From contig JAZDJP010000047.1 in assembly GCA_043803805.1 (NCBI GenBank), positions 1-62,378 on the forward strand: 62,378 nucleotides of DNA. Reading direction: 5' to 3'. Positions 8,227 through 16,752 of this stretch are shown here, piece after piece. The stretch comes from JAZDJP01 sp043803805. Its GTDB lineage: Bacteria; Planctomycetota; JAZDJP01. The position numbers and the translations under genes were made by a program. Each line of letters opens with the position of its first letter. Position 1 is the stretch's first letter. The notes under the pieces are model-generated. The model was not told the origin of the DNA. It searched no databases and saw only the letters and a program-made list of their open reading frames with translations.

Positions 8227-8235
8227 GCGCGGCGC

Positions 8236-10695
8236 ATGAAGTGGCTGCCGACCATCCCGTCCGACATCCGCCCCTTCCGTCCCGCCATGCTTCTCGCCGT
8301 CGCGTTCGGGACGGGAATTATTTACCAGGGAATTTTCCCGATATCGGGGGCATGGCTTTTCGGGACATCCCTGGCCGCGGCCGCGGGGCTCGCCGCGCTC
8401 ATCCTGTCCGGGAACCGGGGCCTGGCGGCGTGGGGGGCCGTGACGGCGCTGATGGTGCTTCTCGGGGCGTTCGATCGCCACGTCGTGGAATCGCGCCGGC
8501 CGGCGGGGCATGTGGTGTTCGCCGCCGGGGAGGGGCGTCGCCGGGTCGTTCTCGGCGGGATTCTCCGGTCGGATCCCGTCGAGGGAGGGCGATTGTCGCG
8601 TTCCCGGCAGACGTTCGACGTGGCGGCGGAACGCCTGGACGAACGCGTGGTGAGCGGTGATGTCCGGGTCACGGTGTACGATGCCGGCCGATTGCCCCTT
8701 CACGCGGGGGACCGGGTGCGGGTGAGTGGATTTATTTCCCTTCCCCGCCCGCCGGGGAATCCCGGTCAGTTTGATTACCGGGTCTGGCTCGCCCGGCGCG
8801 GGGTGGATGTCATCTTCTCGGCGGACGGGGCCGGGGCGGTGGGCCTTGTGGCGCGGGCGGCGGGTTTCCCGGTCCTGCGTTTTTTCGACCGCCTCGCGGA
8901 CCGGGTGGAGGCCGCGATGGACGCGGCGCTTCCGCCGGACCAGGCCGCTTTCCTCAAGGGGCTTCTTCTGGGGGAGCGGGCGGCCCTCGACGAGTCGTTG
9001 AACGATGCGTTCCTCCGGACCGGGACCATTCATTTTCTGGCGGTGAGCGGGCTTCATGTCGTGCTCGTCGCGGCCTTCCTCCGGTGGCCGCTGGCGCTTC
9101 TCCGGGTGGGGGAGCCGTGGAGCGCCCTCGCGGTCGGCATGCTGACCTGGGGATATGTTTTTCTCGTGGGCTTCAGCCCCTCGGCCCTCCGGGCGGCGGT
9201 CGGGACGAGCATTTATCTGGGGGCCGGTCTGGCGGGCCGGGAGGGGGATTTCCTCTCGACGCTCGCCTGGTCGGCGCTGGCCATCCTCGTGGCGCGCCCC
9301 CTCGACATCGGGGATTACGGATTTCAGCTTTCGTTTCTGTCGGTGCTGGGGATCGTCCTGTTTTCGCCGCCCATCGAGCGTTGGCTGGCGTCCCGCGGCG
9401 GGGAGGCGGCCCGGCTCCGGGAGGAGGCGGCCCCGGCGTGGAGGCGCTTCCTCCGGAGGGCGTTCCGCAAGGCCGTCGCCGTGACCGCGGCGGCGTGTCT
9501 GGTGACGACGCCCCTGGTCGCGGCGTATTTCCATCTGGTGTCCTTCTCGGTCCTGCCGGGAAATCTCGTTCTCGCCCCTCTGGTGGCCGCGGTGATGGCG
9601 GCGGGCTTCGCCGGGATGGTCGTGGCGGTCGTTTTGCCGGCCGCGGTCGCGGCGCCATTCCTGGCTCTCGCCGGAGCGGGGGCGTGGCTGATCGGGGAGG
9701 TGGTGCGGACGATTGCCGCCGTGCCGGGGGGATCGTTCTTTACCGCCAGCCCTCCCGTGGCGTTGTTGCTCGCGTGGTACCTGCTTCTGGCGTGGGCGGC
9801 CCTCCGGAAAAAAATCGGATTTTCCCGGAGGATTGCCGGCGCGGCGGCGGTCCTTCTGGTGGCGGGAGGGGTGTACGCGGCGTCCGGGCGCGGCGGGGAC
9901 GGGGCGTTCACGGTGACGGCCTTCGATGTCGGAAAAGGGGCGTGCGTGCTGATCCGATCTCCCGGCGGAACCCGGATTCTCGCCGACTGCGGGGCCCAGA
10001 GCGATCCGCGCGTCGGATCGCGCGTCGCCGCCCCGGCCCTCTGGGCGTCGGGGGTGTCCGCCGTGGATTTGTTGATCCTGTCACATGCCGATGCGGATCA
10101 CGTGAACGGGGTTCCGGAACTCCTGGTCCGGATTCCCGTCAAATCGCTCGTCGTCCCGCCCGGCTTCGGGGATTCGGCGCTCGGGGCGCGGATCCTCAAT
10201 ATCGCTTTGGCGCGGGGGGTTCGGGTGGCGACGGCCGGCGCGGGGGATGTTGTGACGGTCGGGGATGCCCAGGTGCGCGTGCTTCATCCGCCGAAGGCGG
10301 CGGAGGCCCGGGGGCGGCTTTCCGCGAACGACGCCTCGCTGGTGGCGGAGATACGGACGGCGGCGGGGTCGGTTCTCGTCCCCGGGGATCTTCAGACGAA
10401 AGGGCTCGCCCTCGCGGAAAAAAATCTTCCCTCACGCGTTTCGGTTCTCGTGGCCCCGCATCACGGGGAGAATCCGGAGGTGACGGAGCGCCTGGCGGCG
10501 CGGGCCGGCGCGGTCCTCGTGAGTTCCCCCCGTTCCGGCGACGGGGATGACACGGGCGCGTTCTCGACGGCGGACGCCGGCGCCGTGACGGCGTCCTGCC
10601 GCGGCGGCGTCATGGACATTCGTTCGTTCCGCGGCGGCTTGGCCGCGCGGGTTCCGTATGGTATAAGCTCACCTTCACCGGGAGGGGGGCCATGA
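8236..10695 (+). CDS. comEC: ComEC/Rec2 DNA uptake channel
   Basis: An 819-aa polytopic inner-membrane protein from ATG 8236; a longer reading from 8095 would translate repeat DNA. The N-terminus has two or three membrane helices and a DUF4131-like OB region. A central Competence domain follows (DQAAFLKGLLLGERAALDESL, AVSGLHVVLVAAFLRWPL) with many helices. The C-terminal metallo-beta-lactamase domain starts at FDVGKGACVLIRSPGG, with the metal motif HADADH and a later VLVAPHHGENPEVT. ComEC carries single-stranded DNA into the cytoplasm during transformation; the C-terminal domain may degrade the other strand. Its stop overlaps the SDR start (ATGA). Other competence genes are not in this window. 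Confidence 0.88.
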   Translation: MKWLPTIPSDIRPFRPAMLLAVAFGTGIIYQGIFPISGAWLFGTSLAAAAGLAALILSGNRGLAAWGAVTALMVLLGAFDRHVVESRRPAGHVVFAAGEGRRRVVLGGILRSDPVEGGRLSRSRQTFDVAAERLDERVVSGDVRVTVYDAGRLPLHAGDRVRVSGFISLPRPPGNPGQFDYRVWLARRGVDVIFSADGAGAVGLVARAAGFPVLRFFDRLADRVEAAMDAALPPDQAAFLKGLLLGERAALDESLNDAFLRTGTIHFLAVSGLHVVLVAAFLRWPLALLRVGEPWSALAVGMLTWGYVFLVGFSPSALRAAVGTSIYLGAGLAGREGDFLSTLAWSALAILVARPLDIGDYGFQLSFLSVLGIVLFSPPIERWLASRGGEAARLREEAAPAWRRFLRRAFRKAVAVTAAACLVTTPLVAAYFHLVSFSVLPGNLVLAPLVAAVMAAGFAGMVVAVVLPAAVAAPFLALAGAGAWLIGEVVRTIAAVPGGSFFTASPPVALLLAWYLLLAWAALRKKIGFSRRIAGAAAVLLVAGGVYAASGRGGDGAFTVTAFDVGKGACVLIRSPGGTRILADCGAQSDPRVGSRVAAPALWASGVSAVDLLILSHADADHVNGVPELLVRIPVKSLVVPPGFGDSALGARILNIALARGVRVATAGAGDVVTVGDAQVRVLHPPKAAEARGRLSANDASLVAEIRTAAGSVLVPGDLQTKGLALAEKNLPSRVSVLVAPHHGENPEVTERLAARAGAVLVSSPRSGDGDDTGAFSTADAGAVTASCRGGVMDIRSFRGGLAARVPYGISSPSPGGGP

Positions 10696-11441
10696 CGGAA
10701 TCGGGACGTGATGCCGGAGCGCCCGTGGTTCTCGTCACGGGGGCAAGCGGGACGCTCGGGGGGGCGATTGCCCGGCGGTTCGGCCGCGGCGGGGGGCGCG
10801 TGCTGGCGCATTATTGCGGGCGGAGGGATGAGGCGGAGCGGCTCGTTGTCGAAATTGCCCGCACGGGGGGCGATGCGCTCGCTGCCGCGGCCGATTTCCG
10901 CGAGCGGAAGGCCCCGGGAAAACTGGTGACGGCGGCCGTGACGCGGTGGGGGCGGTTGGATCACGTCATTCATGCCGCGGGGAACACGGTCACCCGGCCG
11001 ATCCTGAAGATGTCCGGGGCGGAATGGGATGATGTCATCGCCGTGAATCTCACCTCCGCGTTCCGGCTTGCCGGGGCCGCTGAACAACACATGAAGGAAG
11101 GGGGCGCCTTCACGTTTTTTTCCTCCCTCATCGGGCTTCGCGGTCAGCCGGGAGAGGCCGCCTACGCGGCGGCGAAGGGTGCGCTCGGGGGGCTGGCCAG
11201 ATCGCTTGCCTGCGAACTCGGCCCCCGGGGCATCCGGGTGAATCTGATTCTTCCGGGATTTCACGATTCCGCCCTCACGGCGGACGTTCCCCGGGATATC
11301 CGGGAATGGGTGCGCGGGGAGAACGTTCTCGGCCGGGTCTCGACGCCGGAGGAGGTGGCGGAATTTGTTTTCACGCTCGCGCAGAGGCAGGATATTTCGG
11401 GACAGGTGTTCAATCTCGACAGCCGGATTTTGAGTTCATGA
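10692..11441 (+). CDS. SDR-family reductase, FabG-like
   Basis: A 249-aa short-chain dehydrogenase/reductase. The nucleotide-binding motif is TGASGTLGGAIA; the last glycine of the usual TGxxxGxG pattern is Leu. It also has the HAAGNT strand-4 motif, VNLTSAF, and the catalytic Tyr158 and Lys162 in YAAAK, with serines in FFSSLIG just before. SDRs of this type reduce 3-ketoacyl-ACP with NADPH. Four-base overlaps with comEC upstream and with the ketoacyl synthase downstream argue for one transcript, and pairing with a ketoacyl synthase supports work on an acyl-ACP-like substrate. A TATAAG-containing region near 10660 and a GGGAGG ribosome site may give extra expression. Confidence 0.8.
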   Translation: MTESGRDAGAPVVLVTGASGTLGGAIARRFGRGGGRVLAHYCGRRDEAERLVVEIARTGGDALAAAADFRERKAPGKLVTAAVTRWGRLDHVIHAAGNTVTRPILKMSGAEWDDVIAVNLTSAFRLAGAAEQHMKEGGAFTFFSSLIGLRGQPGEAAYAAAKGALGGLARSLACELGPRGIRVNLILPGFHDSALTADVPRDIREWVRGENVLGRVSTPEEVAEFVFTLAQRQDISGQVFNLDSRILSS

Positions 11442-12619
11442 ACTCCATTGTAATCACCGGTTATGGCGCGGTTTCCCCGTTCGGTGTCGGGGTGGATCGT
11501 TTGTGGAACGGCGTCCGCGCCGGACGGAGCGGCATCGCGTACATTCCCTCTCTTTCGCGGAGCCTCGGACGGTCGGTCGTGGGCGGGTCCATCCCCGGTT
11601 TTTCGTACGGATTCGGCGTGGATCCCCTCGAGAAGGCGGCCATCGCCGCGGCGGGGGAGGCCCTTCATGACGCCCGCCTCGACCCGGCGGGGTGCGGCGT
11701 GGCGCTTTGCCTGGGCACGTCGAAGGGCGGGGTTCGCCGGTTTGAGTCGGATCACCGGCGGTTGCACGCGGGGAAACGCGGGGCGCCGGCGGGGAAGGCC
11801 AGGTGGTTCTCGCCCGACGGGGCGGGAAATGCCGTGGCGGAGGCGTTGGGGCTCACGGGTCCCCGGCGGACGGTCGTCGCCGCCTGCGCGACAGGACTCT
11901 ACGCCATCCTGGCGGGGGCGGAACTTCTCCGCCGGGATGAGACCGTGGAGGCGGTGGTGGCGGGCGGCGCGGACGCGTCTCTGTCGCCGCTCGTTCTGGC
12001 GTCGTTTGACCGTCTCGGGGTGCTGTCTCCCACCGGAGTCGTCCGGCCCTTTGCGGCGGGCCGCGACGGTTTCGTCCTGGGCGAGGGCGCGGGCCTTGTG
12101 GTGCTCGAACGGGAATCCGACGCCCGGCGGCGGGGGGCGCGGGTCCGGGCGGTTCTCGCGGGCGCCGCCCGGGGGACGGATCCGACGTCCCTCACGGGAT
12201 TCGCTCCGGAGGGGAAGTGCCTCGAACGGGTGATCCGGCGGGCGCTGGTCGCGGCGGGGTGTGTTCCCGCCGACATCGGTTGCGTCAACGCCCACGGGAC
12301 GGGGACGGTGCTCGGCGACGCGGTCGAGGCCCGCGCCCTCGCGGCGGTGTTCGGGCCGGGCGGCGTACCGGCGAGTTCCACGAAATCCATGATCGGGCAT
12401 CTTCTGGGAGCGGCCGGGGCGGTGGAACTGATCGTGGCCGTGCTCGCCCTGGAGAACGGGTTCATTCCGCCGACGACGAATTTTGAGGACGCGGATCCGT
12501 CGTGCCCGGTGGATTGTGTTCCGAACGAAGGCCGCGCCGCGGCGATCCGCCGGGCGATGACGGTATCGTTCGGTTTCGGCGGACATATCGGGGCGGCGGT
12601 GCTGGAGAAAGGGGAATAG
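11438..12619 (+). CDS. beta-ketoacyl synthase, FabF/KAS-II-like
   Basis: A 393-aa thiolase-fold condensing enzyme. Active-site Cys150 lies in VVAACATGLYA, His286 in NAHGTGT, Lys316 and His321 in STKSMIGHLLGAAGA, and the C-terminus has SFGFGGHIGAAVL, so the Cys-His-His set is complete. It would extend acyl chains by decarboxylative condensation with malonyl-ACP. No acyl carrier protein, dehydratase or acyltransferase is adjacent, so this is not a standard fab operon; with the coupled SDR it may be a two-gene specialised lipid or polyene step. Its stop codon TAG (12617-12619) runs directly into a GAGTC octad repeat. Confidence 0.82.
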   Translation: MNSIVITGYGAVSPFGVGVDRLWNGVRAGRSGIAYIPSLSRSLGRSVVGGSIPGFSYGFGVDPLEKAAIAAAGEALHDARLDPAGCGVALCLGTSKGGVRRFESDHRRLHAGKRGAPAGKARWFSPDGAGNAVAEALGLTGPRRTVVAACATGLYAILAGAELLRRDETVEAVVAGGADASLSPLVLASFDRLGVLSPTGVVRPFAAGRDGFVLGEGAGLVVLERESDARRRGARVRAVLAGAARGTDPTSLTGFAPEGKCLERVIRRALVAAGCVPADIGCVNAHGTGTVLGDAVEARALAAVFGPGGVPASSTKSMIGHLLGAAGAVELIVAVLALENGFIPPTTNFEDADPSCPVDCVPNEGRAAAIRRAMTVSFGFGGHIGAAVLEKGE

Positions 12620-12765
12620 GGGAGTCGGCGAGTCAGAGAGTCTGGGAGTCTAAGAGTCTAAGAGTCGGGGAGGCGGATGGAATTCCGATCCTCCTCCGCT
12701 AAATCTTTGGAGGACCCTGCGAAGCCCTTGGGCGAAGCAGGGATGACGAATTTCGAATGTCGAAT
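12619..12765. repeat. GACTC octad tract (inverted) and NNCGAAT heptad tract
   Basis: 12619-12666 is six octads GGGGAGTC, GGCGAGTC, AGAGAGTC, TGGGAGTC, TAAGAGTC, TAAGAGTC, starting on the last base of the ketoacyl synthase stop codon. 12745-12765 is heptads GACGAAT, TTCGAAT, GTCGAAT. The intervening DNA and the stretch to 12878 show no convincing gene. Confidence 0.75.
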
Positions 12766-12878
12766 TTATTCATACTCGTGGTCTATCCCAAGGCGGAAAA
12801 AGAGAAGGAATGAGTGGAATTTCCTGGATTCCGCATTACTCTCTCGGGAATCCGATTGGGGGTAAGGAGTTGTGAAAT

Positions 12879-13011
12879 AATAAATGCTTCACCGAGGGAT
12901 GGTGAGGCGCCCCGCCGGCAAGGCGCGAGGAGGGCGCGTACCAGGAGGTACGTAACCGACGAGCAACGTAGCCGGAGGGGATGCATCGCCGTCCCGAATG
13001 AAGCATTTATT
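12879..13011. mobile_element. MITE-like long imperfect palindrome (133 bp)
   Basis: Perfect 12-bp terminal inverted repeats AATAAATGCTTC (12879-12890) and GAAGCATTTATT (13000-13011). The arms continue imperfectly inward: CACCGAGGGATGGTGA on the left against the reverse complement of TCGCCGTCCCGAATG on the right. The centre holds a GTACC-AGGA-GGTAC hairpin (12939-12952). No coding sequence inside. It ends 23 bp before the yjbQ ATG and could act as a non-autonomous transposable element, a processed RNA or a 5' leader of yjbQ. Only one copy is in the window. Confidence 0.5.
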
Positions 13012-13034
13012 GTTGAACAGCGACTAAGACGGAC

Positions 13035-13460
13035 ATGAAGACATTTTCCCTCCGGACCACCCGGCGAGCCGAGATGGTGGACATCACCCGCGAGGTGGCG
13101 AAACTCGTGAGCGGGATTGGGGTGAAGGAAGGGGCGGCGGTCGTGTATATTCCCCACACCACCGCCGGCGTCACCATCAACGAAAACGCCGATCCGGACG
13201 TCGTCCGGGATATCCTCGCGACGCTCGAAAAAATCGTTCCCCGGGACGGCGACTATCGCCACGGGGAGGGGAATTCCGATGCCCACCTGAAAAGCGCGTT
13301 TCTGGGCCATTCGGTGACGATCCCCGTGAGCGGGGGGCTGTTGGCGCTCGGCGCCTGGCAGGGGATATACTTTTGTGAATTCGACGGGCCGCGGACGAGG
13401 GAAGTGAAGGTGCAAGTGGTGAAAGGGAATGGGGGGCGGGAATCAGGGGGCAGGGGATAG
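13035..13460 (+). CDS. yjbQ: YjbQ/UPF0047 family protein
   Basis: A 141-aa protein spanning the whole UPF0047 fold: VDITREVAKLV, VYIPHTTAGVTINENADPD, a HGEGNSDAHLKSAFLGHSVTIPV core with the conserved histidines, and LALGAWQGIYFCEFDGPR near the end. The E. coli homologue has weak thiamine-phosphate synthase activity and the true role of the family is unsettled. The last ~10 residues (GNGGRESGGRG) are low-complexity and may come from adjacent repetitive DNA. It follows the palindromic element at 12879-13011. The gap after it (13461-13657) shows no gene. Confidence 0.85.
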   Translation: MKTFSLRTTRRAEMVDITREVAKLVSGIGVKEGAAVVYIPHTTAGVTINENADPDVVRDILATLEKIVPRDGDYRHGEGNSDAHLKSAFLGHSVTIPVSGGLLALGAWQGIYFCEFDGPRTREVKVQVVKGNGGRESGGRG

Positions 13461-13657
13461 GGATCAGGGAATAGGGAAGAGCGGATAGCGGGTAGCGTTG
13501 AGCGGATAGGAAGAAGGATGAAAACCGGTCGACTTGAGATAACGCTCCGAGATGATTCATGGAAATGGGGTTTGTTGTGATTCGCTTTTATGACTTTTGG
13601 ACATCGCCCTATTCGAGAGGCCGGTTGTTTGGCTGGTGAACAAGATAGGAGGCTGGC

Positions 13658-14125
13658 ATGGCGGAATTCAACTTCGGGAAAAACAAATCGCCGCTGGATG
13701 CTGACGCCCCGTCCTCCGGGGTATGGCAGGAACGGCTTCGCCTGGCCGGTACGGCGCTGGGCCTTGTGCTGATGGCCATCGGGTTGTATTTCGTCATTCG
13801 TCTTTTCGGGAGCGTCTATTCCGGTCTCAAAAACCCCGAGCCGTTTTTGCCGATCATTCAAAGTTGGGAACGTGTCGTGGGGAAGGATCTCGATGTCGTC
13901 GTGGGCGGGCAGAAACTGGCCCTGGCCCGGTTCTTCGCCATATTCATCCTGGGCGCCGGGTGCTGGGTGCTTCTGCGCGTGTCCATCAGCCTCATGTGGG
14001 CCGGCGCCAGGATCATCTCCTGGACGGCGTCGGACCGGCAGGCGGTCAAACGGATCCTGCGGCAGGCGTTGGGGAAGCCGGAGAAGGCAAATCCGGAGAA
14101 GGTGAATCCGGGAAATGATGGATAA
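13658..14125 (+). CDS. two-helix membrane protein of unknown function
   Basis: A 155-aa protein with a clear TAGGAGG ribosome site eight bases before ATG 13658. Two hydrophobic helices (about residues 31-50, LAGTALGLVLMAIGLYFVIR, and 84-103, ARFFAIFILGAGCWVLLRV) flank a ~35-residue loop. The basic C-terminal tail has a short repeat, KPEKANPEKVNPG. No family is recognised. It stands alone 75 bp upstream of feoA and might be transcribed with it. Confidence 0.6.
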   Translation: MAEFNFGKNKSPLDADAPSSGVWQERLRLAGTALGLVLMAIGLYFVIRLFGSVYSGLKNPEPFLPIIQSWERVVGKDLDVVVGGQKLALARFFAIFILGAGCWVLLRVSISLMWAGARIISWTASDRQAVKRILRQALGKPEKANPEKVNPGNDG

Positions 14126-14200
14126 TTCGTATTCTGACGGAACCCTTCCCGCCTCTTGCATTTTTCCCTCCGTCGGATACGGTGGGTGTGGAGCGTGACC

Positions 14201-14452
14201 ATGGCCCGATGTCTGGCGGATCTGCGGGAGGGGGAGTCGGCGGAAGTTTCCGCCGTGCGCGCCTCCGGCGCCCTGCGCCAGCGCCTGTTTGACCTCGGCA
14301 TCGTCCGGGGGGCCGTCGTCCGCGTCGAGCGTCACGCCCCGTTCGGGGATCCGGTCGAAATCGCCGTGGGCGCCACCCGCATCGCTCTCCGCCGGGAGGA
14401 GGCCGGGGGGGTGTTTGTTGCGGATGCTCCCGCGGAGGATGCCTCCTCGTGA
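14201..14452 (+). CDS. feoA: FeoA, ferrous iron transport accessory protein
   Basis: An 83-aa SH3-like FeoA domain: LADLREGESAEVSAVRA, LRQRLFDLGIVRGAVVRVERHAPFGDPVEIAVG, then IALRREEAGGVFV. ATG 14201 is preferred; in-frame upstream codons allow up to 15 more residues. FeoA is a small cytosolic partner that modulates the FeoB permease. Its stop overlaps the GTG start of feoB (GTGA at 14449), so the pair is coupled. Confidence 0.88.
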   Translation: MARCLADLREGESAEVSAVRASGALRQRLFDLGIVRGAVVRVERHAPFGDPVEIAVGATRIALRREEAGGVFVADAPAEDASS

Positions 14453-16617
14453 TCGACCGCACCCCCCGCATCGCGGTCGCCGGAAATCCCAACTGCGGCA
14501 AGACGTCCCTTTTCAACGCGCTGACCGGACTCCACCAGACCGTCGCGAATTACCCCGGCGTGACGGTGGACGTCATCAGCGGCTACCCGGAATGGAACGG
14601 GGTGTGCCTGGAAGTGGTGGATCTTCCGGGAACCTACTCGCTTGCCGCCTACAGCCAGGACGAGGCCGTGGCGCGGGATTTCCTGGTGCACGCCCGGCCG
14701 GATGTGGTGCTGAACGTGGTGGATGCCACGAACCTGGAGCGTCATCTCTACCTGACAACGCAATTGATGGAACTGGGCATTCCGGTGGTCATGGCCCTGA
14801 ACATGTCGGACGTGGCCGAATCGCGCGGCATCCGGGTGGACACGGCGAAACTTTCCGTTCTCCTCGGGATCCCCGTCGTCCCGACGGTGGCGAACCGCCG
14901 GATCGGGGTGCCGGAGGTGCTGGAGGCCTGCGGACGGGCCGCGTTCGCGCCGGCGCCGCCCCGCCCCGCCGCGGTCACTTACGGTCATCCCGTGGACGCC
15001 GAGGTTGGAATACTGGCGCTTCTGGCCGGGGCGGATGACGCTCTGGCGGCGGCCTTCTCCCCGCATTGGGCGGCCGTGAAATTGATCGAAGGGGACGAGG
15101 ACGCCCGCCGGCACGTCCGCGAGGTCACGCCCCACGCGGCGCTCATCGAGAACGCCGCAGCGCTCGCCGCCCGCCGGATCGAGACCCACTACGGGGATCG
15201 CGCCGCCACGATCGTCGCCGAGCGCCGCTACGGATTCGCGGCCGGGGCCGTGCGCGCCTGTGTCCGGCGCGCCGTGTCCGCGCCGAACGACCGGACGGAC
15301 CGGATTGACGCCGTGGTTTGCCACCGCCTCGCGGGGCCGGTTATCCTGGCCGCGGTGGCCTACCTGTTGTTCCTGGTCACGTTCAAGGTGGGGGAGGAGT
15401 GGAACTGGATTTTTGGCCGGAGCCCGAAAGGATGGATCGAGGATGTGTTCACGTGGCTGGCGGCGTCGGCCGCGCCCCTCCGGGAGTCGTGGCCGATGAT
15501 CGGGTCGTTCCTTGTGGACGGCGCCATCGCCGGGACCGGGACGGTGGTGGCTTTCGCGCCGTTGATCTTCGTGCTGTTTTTCTGCGTGGCGGTGCTCGAG
15601 GATTCGGGCTACATCGCCCGGATGGCGTTCGTCATGGACCGGCCCCTCAAAATTTTCGGACTTCAGGGGAAATCCGTTCTCGCGCTCATCGTCGCGGGGG
15701 GATTCGGCGGGGGGTGCGCCGTGCCGGGGGTGATGGCGTCACGGACCCTTCGGGGGGAACGGGAACGGCTCGTCACCATTCTGGTCACTCCCCTCATGAT
15801 TTGCGGGGCGAAACTCTCCGTGTTGTTGCTGCTGGTCGGGGCGTTCTTCCCGGGACATCGCGCCGGGATTCTGTTTTTCTTGTGGGGCCTTTCGTGGGCC
15901 TTCACGCTCGCGGCGGCGTGGATTCTCCGGCGCTGCCTCGTCCGCGGCGAGGATGCCCCGTTCGTTCTGGAACTCCCGCCCTATCACCTGCCGACCCTGC
16001 GCGGGGCGTTTCAGCACACTTGGGAACGGACCTGGATGTTCGTGAAGAAGGCCGGGACGCTTCTCCTGGCCGTGAGCGTTGTTCTGTGGGTGATGATGAG
16101 TTTCCCTCGCCTGTCTCCGGAACGGGTCGCGGATTTCGACCGCCGGACGAGCGTGGCCCCGGACGCGGCCATGCGGGATCGGGTCGCGGCCGAGCGGCGG
16201 GAGGCGGCCCTTGCGGGCAGCGTTGCCGGGCGTCTCGGACGCCTCGCGGAACCGGTGACGCGTCTGGCGGGTTTCTCCTGGCGTGAGAACATTGCCCTTC
16301 TCGGGGGATTGGCGGCGAAAGAGGCCATTCTCGGGACGCTCGGAACGGCGCATTCCCTCGCCGCGGGACCCGACGGGGCGGGTCTCGTGGGACATCTCCG
16401 GGCGGATCCCGCCTGGACGCGAATCCGGGCGCTGGCCCTCATGATTTTCGTCATGGTGTATTCCCCCTGCGTCGCCACCCTGGCTGCGGTGCGGCGCGAG
16501 ACGGGCGCATGGCGCTGGGCCGTTTTCTCCACCGCCTATACGACGTTATTCGCCTTCGCGCTGGCGGTGGCGGTGTATCAGGCGGGAGGAGTGTTGACCA
16601 CGCTCGCCCGTGGTTGA
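14449..16617 (+). CDS. feoB: FeoB, ferrous iron transporter
   Basis: A 722-aa protein starting with GTG 14449. The N-terminal G domain has GNPNCGKTS (G1), a threonine-containing switch in NYPGVTVDV, DLPGTYSL (G3) and NMSD (G4); a helical spacer domain follows to about residue 280. The remainder is the polytopic permease with two Gate-type regions (LIFVLFFCVAVLEDSGYIAR and a second Gate after 500) and the FeoB core GFGGGCAVPGVMASR. It imports Fe2+ under anaerobic conditions, consistent with the iron-rich hydrogenase next door. Length is near the family norm. The inserted ~60 residues around 550-600 (DRRTSVAPDAAM...) are typical of long FeoB forms. Confidence 0.93.
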   Translation: MIDRTPRIAVAGNPNCGKTSLFNALTGLHQTVANYPGVTVDVISGYPEWNGVCLEVVDLPGTYSLAAYSQDEAVARDFLVHARPDVVLNVVDATNLERHLYLTTQLMELGIPVVMALNMSDVAESRGIRVDTAKLSVLLGIPVVPTVANRRIGVPEVLEACGRAAFAPAPPRPAAVTYGHPVDAEVGILALLAGADDALAAAFSPHWAAVKLIEGDEDARRHVREVTPHAALIENAAALAARRIETHYGDRAATIVAERRYGFAAGAVRACVRRAVSAPNDRTDRIDAVVCHRLAGPVILAAVAYLLFLVTFKVGEEWNWIFGRSPKGWIEDVFTWLAASAAPLRESWPMIGSFLVDGAIAGTGTVVAFAPLIFVLFFCVAVLEDSGYIARMAFVMDRPLKIFGLQGKSVLALIVAGGFGGGCAVPGVMASRTLRGERERLVTILVTPLMICGAKLSVLLLLVGAFFPGHRAGILFFLWGLSWAFTLAAAWILRRCLVRGEDAPFVLELPPYHLPTLRGAFQHTWERTWMFVKKAGTLLLAVSVVLWVMMSFPRLSPERVADFDRRTSVAPDAAMRDRVAAERREAALAGSVAGRLGRLAEPVTRLAGFSWRENIALLGGLAAKEAILGTLGTAHSLAAGPDGAGLVGHLRADPAWTRIRALALMIFVMVYSPCVATLAAVRRETGAWRWAVFSTAYTTLFAFALAVAVYQAGGVLTTLARG

Positions 16618-16721
16618 CATGAGGCATCGCCGACCGCAATCATTTCCCGGTGGGGGAGATTATCGCGGTGTGATTTTTTTCTGAGAGTTTTGAACCCCGG
16701 TTTTCGATTCTGGATTTCTGC

Positions 16722-16749
16722 GATTCGCGAACCACGAACCACGATCCAC
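16722..16749. repeat. GAACCAC heptad repeat between feoB and hypE
   Basis: Heptads GATTCGC, GAACCAC, GAACCAC, GATCCAC in the 135-bp gap between the convergent feoB and hypE genes. A TTTTTT run at 16675-16680 follows only a weak stem, so no terminator is claimed. Confidence 0.65.
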
Positions 16750-16752
16750 GCT

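Noticed and set aside
8095..8235. Upstream extension of ComEC from the ATG at 8095
   Set aside because: The added 47 residues would be encoded by ATTCGNN and GACTCNNN repeats and by the promoter; ATG 8236 starts the first natural membrane segment.
12879..13011. TPP or other known riboswitch in front of yjbQ
   Set aside because: No TPP core such as CTGAGA with ACCTGA-type pairing is seen; the element is a symmetrical palindrome instead.
16640..16690. Terminator between feoB and hypE
   Set aside because: A T-run is present at 16675-16680 but the preceding stem is weak and partly A/T-rich; not enough to claim.
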